A stretch of 64,000 nt of DNA from Dyadobacter psychrotolerans (GTDB lineage Bacteria; Bacteroidota; Bacteroidia; Cytophagales; Spirosomataceae): the NCBI RefSeq assembly GCF_004349265.1, contig NZ_SMFL01000005.1, positions 248,301 through 312,300 on the forward strand, written 5' to 3'. The notes under the pieces were generated by a model that was not told the origin of the DNA, did not search any database, and saw nothing but the letters and a program-made list of their open reading frames with translations. Each line of letters begins with the position of its first letter. Position 1 is the first letter of the stretch. Shown in pieces: positions 34,344 through 42,897 of this stretch. The translations under genes were made by a program, and so were the position numbers.

Positions 34344-34730
34344 CGTTTTTGTAATTGGTTTATTTTTTAGGTTTATGTACAACCCGTTTTTCTTAAATAT
34401 TATATGGTATAAGTTACATTGCTTTCAAAACAAGATAAAAACTTACAAAAACTACTAATGTTGTTCTAAGAAAGGTATTTAAATAAGTGGACGCCGGTCA
34501 GTCTGAGGGAGAGATAAAGACAAATGTTGTTTTATGCCTCTTATCTCTTGTACTAGTAAAGGTCATATCTGATCGGTTCGGGAATCTTACAGGTTACAAT
34601 TTAAAAAACTTCCTTTTGATTTCAGCTCTTGTTAACGAAATTAATAATTAATATTCTTGAAACAAGAATCGCCGGTAAGCACACAGAAAATCTGCGGCAA
34701 ACCGGCGATAGGTATTTTTGTGATTTTAAT
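34344..34730. other. Intergenic region with a hairpin
   Basis: This holds 387 bp with no credible gene. It contains a nine-base-stem hairpin, ATCGCCGGT (34668-34676) with ACCGGCGAT (34701-34709), just past the stop of the VOC gene on the minus strand, which could terminate it although the T-tract is weak. Next to it, TTCTTG/CAAGAA (34655-34669) forms another short palindrome. The rest should include the promoter of the GMC operon, which I could not place. Confidence 0.45.
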
Positions 34731-35162
34731 TTATGCCTGAGTTTCAAGGGGACAATCGATCATCCAGCAAATTCCAAATTTGTCGGCAAAACTGCCGAAG
34801 TAGGATCCCCAGAAAGTTTTTTCCATTGGCATTTCAATTTTGCCGCCTTGAGAAAGTCCGTAAAAAAGCTTATCCGCCTCAGCTTCATTATCGGCGGAAA
34901 GGCAGACATAGACATTATTTCCGACTGTGAGCTTTTGTCCCATTGATTCCAGCGAATCGGTTGCCATGATCATAGTGCCTTCACCAATTGGCAGAGAAAT
35001 GTGCATTATCTTCGCTCTGTCTGCTTCCGGGAGGTTGTTGCCTTCGGGTGTGTCACTGAACCGTTGCAGGAATGTAAATTCTCCTCCGAAAACAGATTTA
35101 TAAAAGTTAAATGCTTCTTCGGTCGTGCCCGGAAAATTCAGATATGTGTTAGCCTTTGCCAT
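34731..35162 (-). CDS. PhnB-like VOC-family protein
   Basis: This 143-residue protein has the glyoxalase/VOC fold of the PhnB (DUF1428/YdcE-like) kind: YLNFPGTTEEAFNFYKSVFG at the start, AKIMHISLPIGEGTMIMATD in the middle, and WGSYFGSFADKFGICWMIDC at the end. The group is widespread and mostly without a known substrate; relatives bind metal and act on small electrophiles, antibiotics or isomers. It lies 29 bp downstream of an unknown small gene on the same strand and is the last of a run of minus-strand small proteins. There is no signal peptide. Confidence 0.9.
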   Translation of the reverse strand: MAKANTYLNFPGTTEEAFNFYKSVFGGEFTFLQRFSDTPEGNNLPEADRAKIMHISLPIGEGTMIMATDSLESMGQKLTVGNNVYVCLSADNEAEADKLFYGLSQGGKIEMPMEKTFWGSYFGSFADKFGICWMIDCPLETQA

Positions 35163-35191
35163 TTTGTTTATGTTTGATAGTGAATGAATGT

Positions 35192-35470
35192 TTATTCTAA
35201 AACCGGATAATATTTGGTACTGTGCATCATAATCTGGACAGCCGAAGGTGTTTCATCTTCCAGTATTTCAGCTTCGAATCCCAGTTTAAATAAAAGATCA
35301 ATAAGCTGATAAGAGCATACAATCCCTTTTCTGTTGACGACTCTGAGGATTCTGTCGCAGTCTTCCAGATCGAAACTGGCCTGATAGCTTTCGAAATTCT
35401 GTTTAATGTGAGAAAGCACAAACCGGGCTTTCTCCTCATTGTCCACATTCGTTTTAAAAACTTCAATCAT
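35192..35470 (-). CDS. Small unknown protein
   Basis: This soluble 92-residue protein is not one I can assign. It has a mixed alpha/beta pattern: a short beta start (MIEVFKTNV), a helix (KARFVLSHIKQNFES), a mid-strand and helix (CDRILRVVNR), and a hydrophobic stretch (LIDLLFKLGF). Similar short proteins are common next to VOC-domain genes in this group of bacteria, and a ferredoxin-like fold is possible. It lies 29 bp before the VOC gene, and the DoxX-like gene precedes it at a gap of 96 bp, so all may be expressed together. Confidence 0.6.
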   Translation of the reverse strand: MIEVFKTNVDNEEKARFVLSHIKQNFESYQASFDLEDCDRILRVVNRKGIVCSYQLIDLLFKLGFEAEILEDETPSAVQIMMHSTKYYPVLE

Positions 35471-35566
35471 CCCGATAAGTGTTTAGTAATAGAGTTATTC
35501 GTGGCTGACTGATCGAAAAGGGCGTACTTAAATCTTTGTACTTAAAATGGCCGATTCGGGATAGCC

Positions 35567-35944
35567 TTATCTGGCTTTAAGCATCGGCAGGTAACTTTCG
35601 CGGTAGTGATAGATTACAAATATGTTCGCAAGCAAAACAAAGATCGCAACCGGCATCGCGCTGGCATCCAGGAAAGCATGGAACAAAAATATGTGAACGC
35701 TGATCGGAAATAAAACGATTGCAAAAAGTCTGAGGTAAAATCCCGAAATCAGGGATATGGCACAGATCAGTTCAAGCACTTTTAAAAAAGGTATGAAATA
35801 ACCCGCAGCGGCGAGTCCTTCATTAAATAGTTTAACTTTCCCGGTAAGCGGTGGTGGTGGTATCAGATTTAACAACACAGAAACGGATGCAAAAAGAAAT
35901 AAGATTCCCAGCAAAACACGAACGATGATAAATGTAATTCTCAT
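35567..35944 (-). CDS. DoxX-like small membrane protein
   Basis: This 125-residue protein has four predicted membrane helices: TFIIVRVLLGILFLFASVSV, FIPFLKVLELICAISLISGF, LRLFAIVLFPISVHIFLFHA and MPVAIFVLLANIFVIYH. It fits the DoxX/DoxD-like family of short integral membrane proteins, often tied to redox or thiosulfate stress in other bacteria. It sits between an unknown small gene and the SRPBCC gene on the same strand. The function of the Bacteroidota form is not known. Confidence 0.8.
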   Translation of the reverse strand: MRITFIIVRVLLGILFLFASVSVLLNLIPPPPLTGKVKLFNEGLAAAGYFIPFLKVLELICAISLISGFYLRLFAIVLFPISVHIFLFHAFLDASAMPVAIFVLLANIFVIYHYRESYLPMLKAR

Positions 35945-35982
35945 AATGTCAATAGATTACTTTTAGGTGATGTTAAAATGAT

Positions 35983-36513
35983 TTATTTCTCTAAAATTGC
36001 CTTCAAACTTTTCAGGCTGGTTTCCATGTCTTTGCCCAGCATGCCATTTACAAACAGGTTTGTCAGATTCATCGGGTATTTGCTGGTTCCGCTCATAGTC
36101 CAGCCAACTTTGGTTTGACCGCCGGATGAGGATTTAGTGGTCATCTCGATTTGTGCCAATCCTTCAAAAGGCCTGATAAAGTGAATTTGACTTTCCAGCT
36201 TTTCTGCCTCGGTAATATTTGTAATTTGTTGTTCACCTTCCCCAACCTGATCGTTTCCGTTCCAGCCATAAATAAAACCAACGGTGCCGTCTATACCTTT
36301 CAGGTCTTTTTTCATATTGGGGTCGGCCATGACCCACTTATTATAGTTTTCCTGATTTTTTAAATATTTAACATAGTCAAATACGTCCTTTTTAGGTTTG
36401 TTAATGACGATTTCCCTGTGAATGGAGTAATCCTTTTTAACAAAAAGGGCAACAATCAACAGAAGTACGATCAGGATCGCAATTCCGGACAGAATTATAG
36501 TGATGAAACGCAT
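35983..36513 (-). CDS. SRPBCC-family (polyketide cyclase/START-like) membrane-anchored protein
   Basis: This 176-residue protein has an N-terminal membrane helix (residues about 3-25, IILSGIAILIVLLLIVALFV) and a START-like domain: DYSIHREIVINKPKKDVFDY, GTVGFIYGWNGNDQVGEGEQ and QTKVGWTMSGTSKYP, followed by the C-terminal helix typical of the fold. The fold binds a hydrophobic ligand. It is encoded 38 bp before the DoxX-like gene on the same strand. Proteins of this type cluster with DoxX and GyrI-like genes in Bacteroidota, suggesting a shared stress context, but the substrate is unknown. Confidence 0.85.
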   Translation of the reverse strand: MRFITIILSGIAILIVLLLIVALFVKKDYSIHREIVINKPKKDVFDYVKYLKNQENYNKWVMADPNMKKDLKGIDGTVGFIYGWNGNDQVGEGEQQITNITEAEKLESQIHFIRPFEGLAQIEMTTKSSSGGQTKVGWTMSGTSKYPMNLTNLFVNGMLGKDMETSLKSLKAILEK

Positions 36514-36646
36514 CGTGTTAGATAAGAAAGGTTAAGTATGCAGTGTAGTAATTAAACGGTAAGATATTGCAATTTTTGCTTATTTCTAATCTCTTGTTCA
36601 GGAAGTATATGAGCCAGACGATTACTGTCCAGGTTTAAGGATTTTA

Positions 36647-37057
36647 TTAATCGAGGATACGGACCAGGCACAAAACGTCGTCACTTTTGTTGTACCATTC
36701 GATACAAGGGAAAGTGTAATCCAGCCGGGGATCAGCAAGTAATCTGGTAAAGATTTCACCAATCTGTTGGGGATCCTTCATCCAATCTTTAACAGCTTCG
36801 GCAAGATAAGTTCCTGTGGTAATCGTAAAGCTTTCAGCATTCAATTTTTCAGCCTCTGAATCTTCCAGTTCGTTTACGGCTGCTTTATAGATAATCACCC
36901 CGTCTTCATTTTGGCTGGAAATACCGTACCATGTTCTCTGTTCACAATTCGGCGTGTTTTCCTGTAAGGTATTAAAAGCGTCTTTGATCCCATCCGGAAA
37001 ACTTGTTGCCGTCTGACATATCAGTTTTACATCTTTTTTCCATTCGTAAATTTCCAT
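36647..37057 (-). CDS. GyrI-like / AraC-effector-binding domain protein
   Basis: This 136-residue protein matches the GyrI-like small-molecule-binding fold, the domain fused to some AraC regulators. Visible segments are TWYGISSQNEDGVIIYKAAV, NAESFTITTGTYLAEAVKDW and FPCIEWYNKSDDVLCLVRIL. It carries no DNA-binding domain of its own. Stand-alone versions bind xenobiotics or protect DNA gyrase. It is the first gene of the minus-strand run of small proteins; the SRPBCC gene follows after 133 bp. The ligand is not predictable. Confidence 0.75.
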   Translation of the reverse strand: MEIYEWKKDVKLICQTATSFPDGIKDAFNTLQENTPNCEQRTWYGISSQNEDGVIIYKAAVNELEDSEAEKLNAESFTITTGTYLAEAVKDWMKDPQQIGEIFTRLLADPRLDYTFPCIEWYNKSDDVLCLVRILD

Positions 37058-37361
37058 GACTGTGTCTGTTGTATAAAGCCGGTTAAAGAAATATGTTCAA
37101 ACTTTTAACGTTGCCCGCTGTGTTGGTAAAAAGACAGAGTGAACTTACAAATCCGGACAGGAAGCTGAAAAATTTTAAATTATAACGTGTCAGCATGCTG
37201 TCGTTTTAAATACAGCGGATTAGTCTCACAAACAAAAGTGAATTAAATGGCTTTTTGGGTTGGAATTTGCGACAAGAAGCGGGGGGAGATGGGACAGCGG
37301 GATAGAAGCAATGGAATTTCGACTGTCGGGTGAAATGAATCATGCACCCAACAGTCGCGAT
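37058..37361. other. Intergenic region, no gene seen
   Basis: This holds 304 bp between two minus-strand genes. A CAGCATGCTG palindrome lies at 37191-37200. I see no convincing gene, RNA or repeat. Confidence 0.5.
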
Positions 37362-37565
37362 TTATTCCTGAGGAACGGTTGTTAAAAAATATTCATCAAT
37401 TTGATTCCAGGAATACCTGTATGTGATTCCGCGTACCTCTTCGATAAAATCAGCACCTTTGTCATCTGTATATCCAATCCGCCAGTTGGTCGTATTTTTG
37501 ATTCTGAACTTTAAAATGGAATTCGCTTCGGGCAGATCTTTTCCCGTTATAATTTTAATCTTCAT
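37362..37565 (-). CDS. Very small unknown protein
   Basis: This soluble 67-residue frame starts with ATG at 37565 and has a beta-rich look (KIKIITGKD, ILKFRIKNTTNWRIGYTDDK, YRYSWNQIDEYFL). I do not recognise it. It has good amino-acid composition and a normal start, and it sits alone between an intergenic gap and the divergent permease gene, which makes it a plausible small gene rather than noise. No operon partner. Confidence 0.5.
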   Translation of the reverse strand: MKIKIITGKDLPEANSILKFRIKNTTNWRIGYTDDKGADFIEEVRGITYRYSWNQIDEYFLTTVPQE

Positions 37566-37800
37566 ATCCTGAGTATAATTAATTTTCAGAAGTTACGACA
37601 ATTAAACCGGACATAACCGGTTTACATGTTTTAATCACAATAAGCACATAACCTGCGCGCGTGAGTGAACAACAGTGTCCGGTAACGAACAGTCCGCTTT
37701 TTTTAACCTTTTGGAAATGAGCGGGTTTGAGGATGGCATAAGTTTTAGACAGGGAAATTGCGCGCGGGCGCGTTCAAATGAGCACTTTAAATGGTTTGTG

Positions 37801-40209
37801 ATGATAAAAAATTACTTCAAGATCGCATGGAGGAATCTGCAGAGAAACCACCTTTACGCTATTCTCAATATTTCAGGATTGTCTATCGGGCTCGCCTGTG
37901 CGCTGATCGTATTCTGGTTTATCCGTTTTCAAACCACACATGATCATTTTCACAAAAACATAGATCGAATTTATCAGATCACAACCGAATTTCATTTTGA
38001 TGGGGTAGGTTATTCCCGCGGCGTTCCTACGCCGATGTGGAAGGCCATGCGAACGGAAATGCCGCAGTTTACTACCGGCATGTGTATTGAAGGTTACAAT
38101 GCTTTTATGGCCGTGCTGGACAATACTGGTAAAACGATCAAAAAGTTTAAAGAAGAAGGCCCTGCGGTGGCCTATGTTCATCCCGAATACTTTTCCATTT
38201 TTGACCGGCACTGGCAATTCGGTAATGCAAAGGCATCACTGAGCAAGCCAAACACAATTGTTCTGAGCCGGGCCATGGCAGAAAAATATTTTGGTAAAGA
38301 AAATCCTATTGGTAAAGTAATAAGGTTCGCAAACCGGCTGAATCTGGAAGTTACCGGGATAGTCGATAATGCGGTAGACAACACCGATATGCCTTATGGT
38401 TTCTTCGTTTCTTTTGCTACGCTCACAGCCAATCCCAAATTTAGCTATGGAGGAAGCGGAATTGATAATTGGGGAGGAGTCAATTCCAATACCTATTGTT
38501 TTACACTTGTGCCGGCCGGTACCAATATTAAAAATGTTGAGAAACAGCTGGCTGCTCTTAATAAAAAATATCACGGCAATGATTACAAATCTTACGCGCA
38601 TCCTATTCTGCCATATAAAGAGATTCATCATTCTGAAAGATACTATGGGCCAATGCCTATGAAGTGGATCTGGATCATGAGTGCGATCGGTATCTTTCTG
38701 ATCGTAACTGCCTGTTTCAATTTTATCAACATGGCCACTGCACAGGCATTACGACGATCCAAAGAGGTAGGAATTCGTAAGTCCGTTGGCGGAACAAAAA
38801 GTCAGGTTTTTTCACAATTTATGCTCGAAACCGGCATTATTACCTTTTTGGCGATGGCCATCGGTCTGATCATCGCCACGTTAACTTTACCCAACATTTC
38901 GGAATGGCTTGAACAGCCGGGCGGCTGGCCAAAGCAAATTGTATGGTCGGATGGTTTTCTTTGGATATTTTTAGCTTCATTATTTACTGCAGTGGTTTTG
39001 CTGGCAGGATCCTATCCGGGGACTATCCTGGCAGGCTTCCGTCCGGTGCTGGCCTTGAAAGGCAATGTCACGGCCCGTCATATCGGAGGCATATCACTCA
39101 GAAGGGGATTGATTGTTTTTCAGTTCGTACTTATTCAGTTGCTGGTTATCTGCACCCTGGTGGTGAATAATCAGGTAAGTTTTATGCTGTCAAGTTCTGT
39201 TGGGTATGAAACAAAAGGCATTGCAAGTATTCAGATCCCTGCTCCTGATAAAATAAATCAGTCTACATTCCGGCAAAGACTGCTATCTATCCCTGGTGTT
39301 TCGGATGCGTCATTCTGCTTGTTTTTGCCGACCACCACATCGAATAACACATCCAATTTCAGTTATGATACCAGGCAAAAAGATGAGTTATGGCAAATGA
39401 ATACAAAAAATGCCGACAACCACTACACTTCAACTTTTGGTCTTACTTTGGTTGCTGGAGAGAATATACCGCAAAGTGACACGATAAAAGGGTATTTGAT
39501 TAACGAGAAAGTTGTGGAAAAGCTGGGTGTGAAAAATTCGAAAGATGTTATTGGAAAAAATTTAAAAATCTGGGGTGTGACGGCGCCGATTTACGGCGTA
39601 CTGAAAAACTGGAACAACGGTACGTTTAAAAGTGAAATTGATCCGATTGCCATTTTCACCTATAAAGACAATAGTTATCGCTGTGCCATAAAACTCAGCA
39701 GCACCAACCTGCACCAAACCATGAAGGAGGTTGAGAAGTTATGGAATGAGTATTTCCCTGATTATCTCTACGAACAGACTTTCCTCGATGAGCAAATCAC
39801 AAAAGCTTATGAGCTGGAAAATATCATGCTAAAATTAATACGCGTATTCTCCATCATATCTATTTTCATCGGCTGTCTGGGGCTCTACGGACTTGTTAAG
39901 TTTATGGCATCCCAAAAGACAAAAGAAATTGGTGTCCGCAAAGTGTTAGGTGCCAGTTTAACAAGTATTCTTGGGATTTTTGGAAAGGAAATTTCGCTTC
40001 TGATCGTTGTCGCATTTATAATTGCAGCACCGCTGGGCTGGTATCTTATGCACGCCTGGCTTGAAGATTATCAATACCGAATTCCGATTGGCGCTGATAT
40101 CATGTCTTTCGCCATTTTAATCACTTTTGTAGTGGCTGCGATCACTGCAGGTTACGAATCTTTGAAAGCAGCGCTGAAGGATCCGGTAAAGTCTTTAAAA
40201 TCAGAATAG
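37801..40209 (+). CDS. Orphan MacB/FtsX-family ABC permease
   Basis: This 802-residue protein starts at ATG 37801 (MIKNYFKIAWRNLQRNHLYA); 42 residues upstream are open but lack any family character. The layout is MacB/FtsX-like: the first helix (AILNISGLSIGLACALIVFW), a large periplasmic domain (about 45-280), three helices (about 287-420), then a second periplasmic domain and a C-terminal helix set after about 675. FtsX phrases such as GSYPGTILAGFRPVLALKG and GVRKVLGASLTSILGIFGKE are present. Bacteroidota have many such permeases with no adjacent ATPase, and none is near this one. It may be a mechanotransmission or peptide-export permease. Its immediate neighbours, including the porin, are on separate transcripts. 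Confidence 0.85.
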   Translation: MIKNYFKIAWRNLQRNHLYAILNISGLSIGLACALIVFWFIRFQTTHDHFHKNIDRIYQITTEFHFDGVGYSRGVPTPMWKAMRTEMPQFTTGMCIEGYNAFMAVLDNTGKTIKKFKEEGPAVAYVHPEYFSIFDRHWQFGNAKASLSKPNTIVLSRAMAEKYFGKENPIGKVIRFANRLNLEVTGIVDNAVDNTDMPYGFFVSFATLTANPKFSYGGSGIDNWGGVNSNTYCFTLVPAGTNIKNVEKQLAALNKKYHGNDYKSYAHPILPYKEIHHSERYYGPMPMKWIWIMSAIGIFLIVTACFNFINMATAQALRRSKEVGIRKSVGGTKSQVFSQFMLETGIITFLAMAIGLIIATLTLPNISEWLEQPGGWPKQIVWSDGFLWIFLASLFTAVVLLAGSYPGTILAGFRPVLALKGNVTARHIGGISLRRGLIVFQFVLIQLLVICTLVVNNQVSFMLSSSVGYETKGIASIQIPAPDKINQSTFRQRLLSIPGVSDASFCLFLPTTTSNNTSNFSYDTRQKDELWQMNTKNADNHYTSTFGLTLVAGENIPQSDTIKGYLINEKVVEKLGVKNSKDVIGKNLKIWGVTAPIYGVLKNWNNGTFKSEIDPIAIFTYKDNSYRCAIKLSSTNLHQTMKEVEKLWNEYFPDYLYEQTFLDEQITKAYELENIMLKLIRVFSIISIFIGCLGLYGLVKFMASQKTKEIGVRKVLGASLTSILGIFGKEISLLIVVAFIIAAPLGWYLMHAWLEDYQYRIPIGADIMSFAILITFVVAAITAGYESLKAALKDPVKSLKSE

Positions 40210-40225
40210 TGTTAGCTTGTTTTTT

Positions 40226-40294
40226 AGCCACGAATGACACGAATGAACACAAATTTTAAAATGCAATTTGTGTAAATTGGCGACATTCGTGGCT
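40226..40294. repeat. Symmetrical 69-bp inverted-repeat element
   Basis: Arms AGCCACGAATG/CATTCGTGGCT (40226-40236 and 40284-40294) and inner arms ACACAAATT/AATTTGTGT (40247-40255 and 40265-40273) form a two-stage hairpin with ten-base internal loops on both sides. It begins 17 bp after the permease stop. The units resemble a dispersed intergenic repeat family seen in many Bacteroidota rather than a typical terminator. Confidence 0.6.
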
Positions 40295-40365
40295 GAAACT
40301 TTTACAGAGTTTAAAAATTGGTGACATTTGCAGCCAGAAACTGACACCGATTAACTTCATCTTCC

Positions 40366-41688
40366 ATGAAAAAATGGATCTGCCTGGTCTTATTTGCATT
40401 ATTATATTTATACTCCGGACAAATATTTGCACAGCGTTTTCTAATGGATCTGGTTGATACAACCAACCAGATGGGAAAGGGAATGTTATCGATTTACGAG
40501 AGATACGACCGCGTGAGGATGAGCGGCTACATCCAACCTCAGTTTCAATATATCAAAACCAAAGGCGCTGAATCTTACAATGGCGGCAACTTTCCTGAGC
40601 TGTCCAATAATCGTTTCATGCTTAGACGCGGGCGTCTGCGCGTAGATTATGCGCATTTGAATGATAGACGGGAACCCACATCTTACTTCGTATTTCAATT
40701 CGACGGAACAGAGCGCGGCGTTGTGATAAGGGATTTTTGGGGAAGGTTTTATGAAAATAAGTTAAAACTGTTTTCCCTGACAACCGGGATGTTTGCCAGA
40801 CCTTTTGGCTATGAAGTCAATCTCTCATCTGCTAACCGCGAAACGCCTGAAAGGGGAAGAATGTCTCAGATTTTGATGAAAACTGAGCGGGATATCGGAG
40901 TGATGCTTACGGTCACTGATCGAAATAAGGACAGTAAATGGGCCAGTGTGAAATTCGATCTGGGTGTTTTTAACGGACAAGGCATGGCCGGGCCGGTGGA
41001 CTACGACAGTCATAAAGATGTAATAGCAAGGCTTAGTCTGAAGCCAGTAAAAATGGCTGGGTTATCCGGAGGTTTGTTGTCTGCCGGAGTTTCAGGTTAT
41101 GCGGGAGGAATTGTCAGCCAGTCGGAGGTGCTCTATAAAACAGTTTCACAGAAAAACGGGTTTGCAATGATAAAAGATTCTTCGCGATCCAATTACGGAA
41201 AACTGGCACCCAGAAATTATGCAGGTGCAGACGTACAGCTAGTGTTTCCCAACCGTCGTGGAGAGACAGAATTTCGTGCAGAATATATAAGGGGTAAACA
41301 GACTGCAACCCTTGCAAGCAGTGAAACGCCGGGAGTTTATCCGGTTACGAACGGATTAAAAGATCCGCTTTATACGAGGAACTTTGATGGGGCATATTTT
41401 TATTTTCTTCAGAATCTGGGGAGTGAAGAGCATCAGTTTGTGGCCAAATACGACTGGTACGATCCGAATAAAAAAGTATCGGGAATGGAAATTTCTGAAG
41501 CAGCAGGTTTTAGCAAGGCTGATCTTGAATACCATACAATCAGCATGGGTTATGTCTACTACGCCAATACCTCACTGAAATTTATGTTTTTTTATGATTT
41601 TGTAAGAAATGAAAAATCGGGACTGGCAGCCTTTGGCGAAGATGTGGCGGATGATGTCTTAACGTGCAGGGTTCAGTATAATTTCTGA
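40366..41688 (+). CDS. OprO/OprP-like phosphate-selective porin family protein
   Basis: This 440-residue protein has a signal peptide (residues 1-22, ICLVLFALLYLYSGQIFAQ) and then a sixteen-stranded porin barrel: GYIQPQFQYIKTKGAESYNG at the start, RFMLRRGRLRVDYAHLNDRR, and the C-terminal TCRVQYNF. This is the OprO/P (DUF3138-like) porin family, annotated as phosphate-selective on the basis of Pseudomonas members; in Bacteroidota the specificity is not established and no pho genes lie near. The final phenylalanine fits Bam-dependent folding. It is convergent with YjbQ with only 1 bp between stops. Confidence 0.85.
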   Translation: MKKWICLVLFALLYLYSGQIFAQRFLMDLVDTTNQMGKGMLSIYERYDRVRMSGYIQPQFQYIKTKGAESYNGGNFPELSNNRFMLRRGRLRVDYAHLNDRREPTSYFVFQFDGTERGVVIRDFWGRFYENKLKLFSLTTGMFARPFGYEVNLSSANRETPERGRMSQILMKTERDIGVMLTVTDRNKDSKWASVKFDLGVFNGQGMAGPVDYDSHKDVIARLSLKPVKMAGLSGGLLSAGVSGYAGGIVSQSEVLYKTVSQKNGFAMIKDSSRSNYGKLAPRNYAGADVQLVFPNRRGETEFRAEYIRGKQTATLASSETPGVYPVTNGLKDPLYTRNFDGAYFYFLQNLGSEEHQFVAKYDWYDPNKKVSGMEISEAAGFSKADLEYHTISMGYVYYANTSLKFMFFYDFVRNEKSGLAAFGEDVADDVLTCRVQYNF

Positions 41689-41689
41689 T

Positions 41690-42112
41690 TTATTCTCCCC
41701 ATGCTGTCACGATCAAATTTCTGGTTCCTCCATAATCGCGATGCTCGCACAGATAGATTCCCTGCCAGACACCCAGTGCCAGCTCTCCGTTGCGAATCGG
41801 AATCAATACGGAGCTGCCTAAAAGTGAAGCTTTCAGGTGTGCCGGCATGTCGTCCGAACCTTCATAATCGTGCTTATAATCGGGATCGTTTTCTCTTACA
41901 GTTTTGTTAAAATACATTTCAAAATCTTTTCTCACAGTCGGATCGGCGTTTTCGTTGATAGTAAGTGAAGCTGATGTATGCTGAATAAAAACCTGGCAGA
42001 TACCGGTTGTGATCCGTCCGATCTGGGGTAAGGCATTCAGAATTTCACCTGTTATCAAATGAAATCCTCTTGTCCTTTGTCTTAAAGTTACCGGCTGCTG
42101 ATAGATTTTCAT
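41690..42112 (-). CDS. yjbQ: YjbQ family protein (secondary thiamine-phosphate synthase-like)
   Basis: This 140-residue protein matches the YjbQ/UPF0047 family. It has the family signature FIQHTSASLTINENADPTVR (residues 44-63) and also HLKASLLGSSVLIPI, LGVWQGIYLCEHRDYGG and RNLIVTAW. The family is assigned weak thiamine-phosphate synthase activity in E. coli; its physiological role is still unclear. There is no signal peptide. It is convergent with the porin gene, the stops being 1 bp apart. A terminator of the next minus-strand gene (42170) lies just upstream. Confidence 0.92.
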   Translation of the reverse strand: MKIYQQPVTLRQRTRGFHLITGEILNALPQIGRITTGICQVFIQHTSASLTINENADPTVRKDFEMYFNKTVRENDPDYKHDYEGSDDMPAHLKASLLGSSVLIPIRNGELALGVWQGIYLCEHRDYGGTRNLIVTAWGE

Positions 42113-42169
42113 GTAATTCTGTTTCGTTTTTGGTTTTTACAAGAATATCAAAATTTATGGGAACAAAAA

Positions 42170-42203
42170 CACGCCACGAAAGTATTGCTACTATCGTGGC
42201 GTG
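42170..42203 (-). terminator. Intrinsic terminator after the 42243 gene
   Basis: A perfect ten-base stem, CACGCCACGA/TCGTGGCGTG with a 14-base loop, is followed on the minus strand by five T. It lies 39 bp past the stop of the unknown gene at 42243 and separates it from yjbQ. Confidence 0.88.
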
Positions 42204-42242
42204 AGGCAAATGTGATGTGTAAGCGTTGAGTAAGACTAAGTG

Positions 42243-42749
42243 TTATGCATATTGTTTTTCGTACTCGCTAAAATCAAATTCAAGATTTTTTACAAGATTG
42301 TCTATTGACCAGATTACAGAGTTAATCTGTCTGTTTTTATAAAAATGCGTTTTGTATCCATCTGAAAAGAAATCTTTTTCGATATAATATTCCAGGAAAA
42401 CATCTTTTTCCGGACCCTGATGAAAAGGGTTGGGATATTTTTCATTTTTGTATTGCTGCAATTTTTCTGAAGACTCGGTTCTCGAACAGATTACAGCATA
42501 ACCTCGTCCGGCACGATTCTCGACCGATATAAGCCAGGGAAGTTCCTCGTTTATCACGAATTCCCTAATCAGGTCCGAAGATGTGGATGGTGTAACTTTA
42601 CCGGGTATTGCTTCTGCCGTAGACCAGCGATTCATAATTGCACTCGTAATTTCTCCCAGTAATTTTTCCATGTACGTGTCGAGCTTGTTTGTGAAAGTCA
42701 CCTGCTTAATTTGATAATAGGACAATAGCAATAATCGGGCCTTTACCAT
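42243..42749 (-). CDS. Unknown protein with a strong palindrome upstream
   Basis: This soluble protein is not one I recognise. It is 168 residues from ATG 42749, or 142 from ATG 42671 (MEKLLGEITSAIMNRWST), which may be the real start. It is rich in charged and aromatic residues and has the alternating strand/helix look of a compact domain: LPWLISVENRAGRGYAVICS, KDVFLEYYIEKDFFSDGYK and NSVIWSIDNLVKNLEFD. There is no signal peptide. A near-perfect 27-bp palindrome plus an extra half-site lies 22 bp upstream of the longer start, so it is probably under specific regulation. It has its own terminator, so it is a single-gene unit. Confidence 0.7.
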   Translation of the reverse strand: MVKARLLLLSYYQIKQVTFTNKLDTYMEKLLGEITSAIMNRWSTAEAIPGKVTPSTSSDLIREFVINEELPWLISVENRAGRGYAVICSRTESSEKLQQYKNEKYPNPFHQGPEKDVFLEYYIEKDFFSDGYKTHFYKNRQINSVIWSIDNLVKNLEFDFSEYEKQYA

Positions 42750-42770
42750 AACAGCGTTAACAAATATATA

Positions 42771-42805
42771 AATTCTACATTAATTCTACAAAGTGTAGAA
42801 TTAAT
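42771..42805. promoter_or_regulatory. Operator-like element with three AATTCTACA half-sites
   Basis: A perfect inverted repeat with twelve-base arms (42779-42790 and 42794-42805) around the three-base centre AAG is preceded by another copy of AATTCTACA at 42771-42779. So there are two direct half-sites and one inverted. It lies upstream of the gene at 42243 and is probably the binding site of a dimeric regulator. Confidence 0.6.
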
Positions 42806-42897
42806 TTTTTTTATATGCGCACATTTTCACACACATGAGAGAAAAATTTGGATAAGCTTTTTGACCTGGTTTTCAGGAGGTAACTATCAATTTCCGG

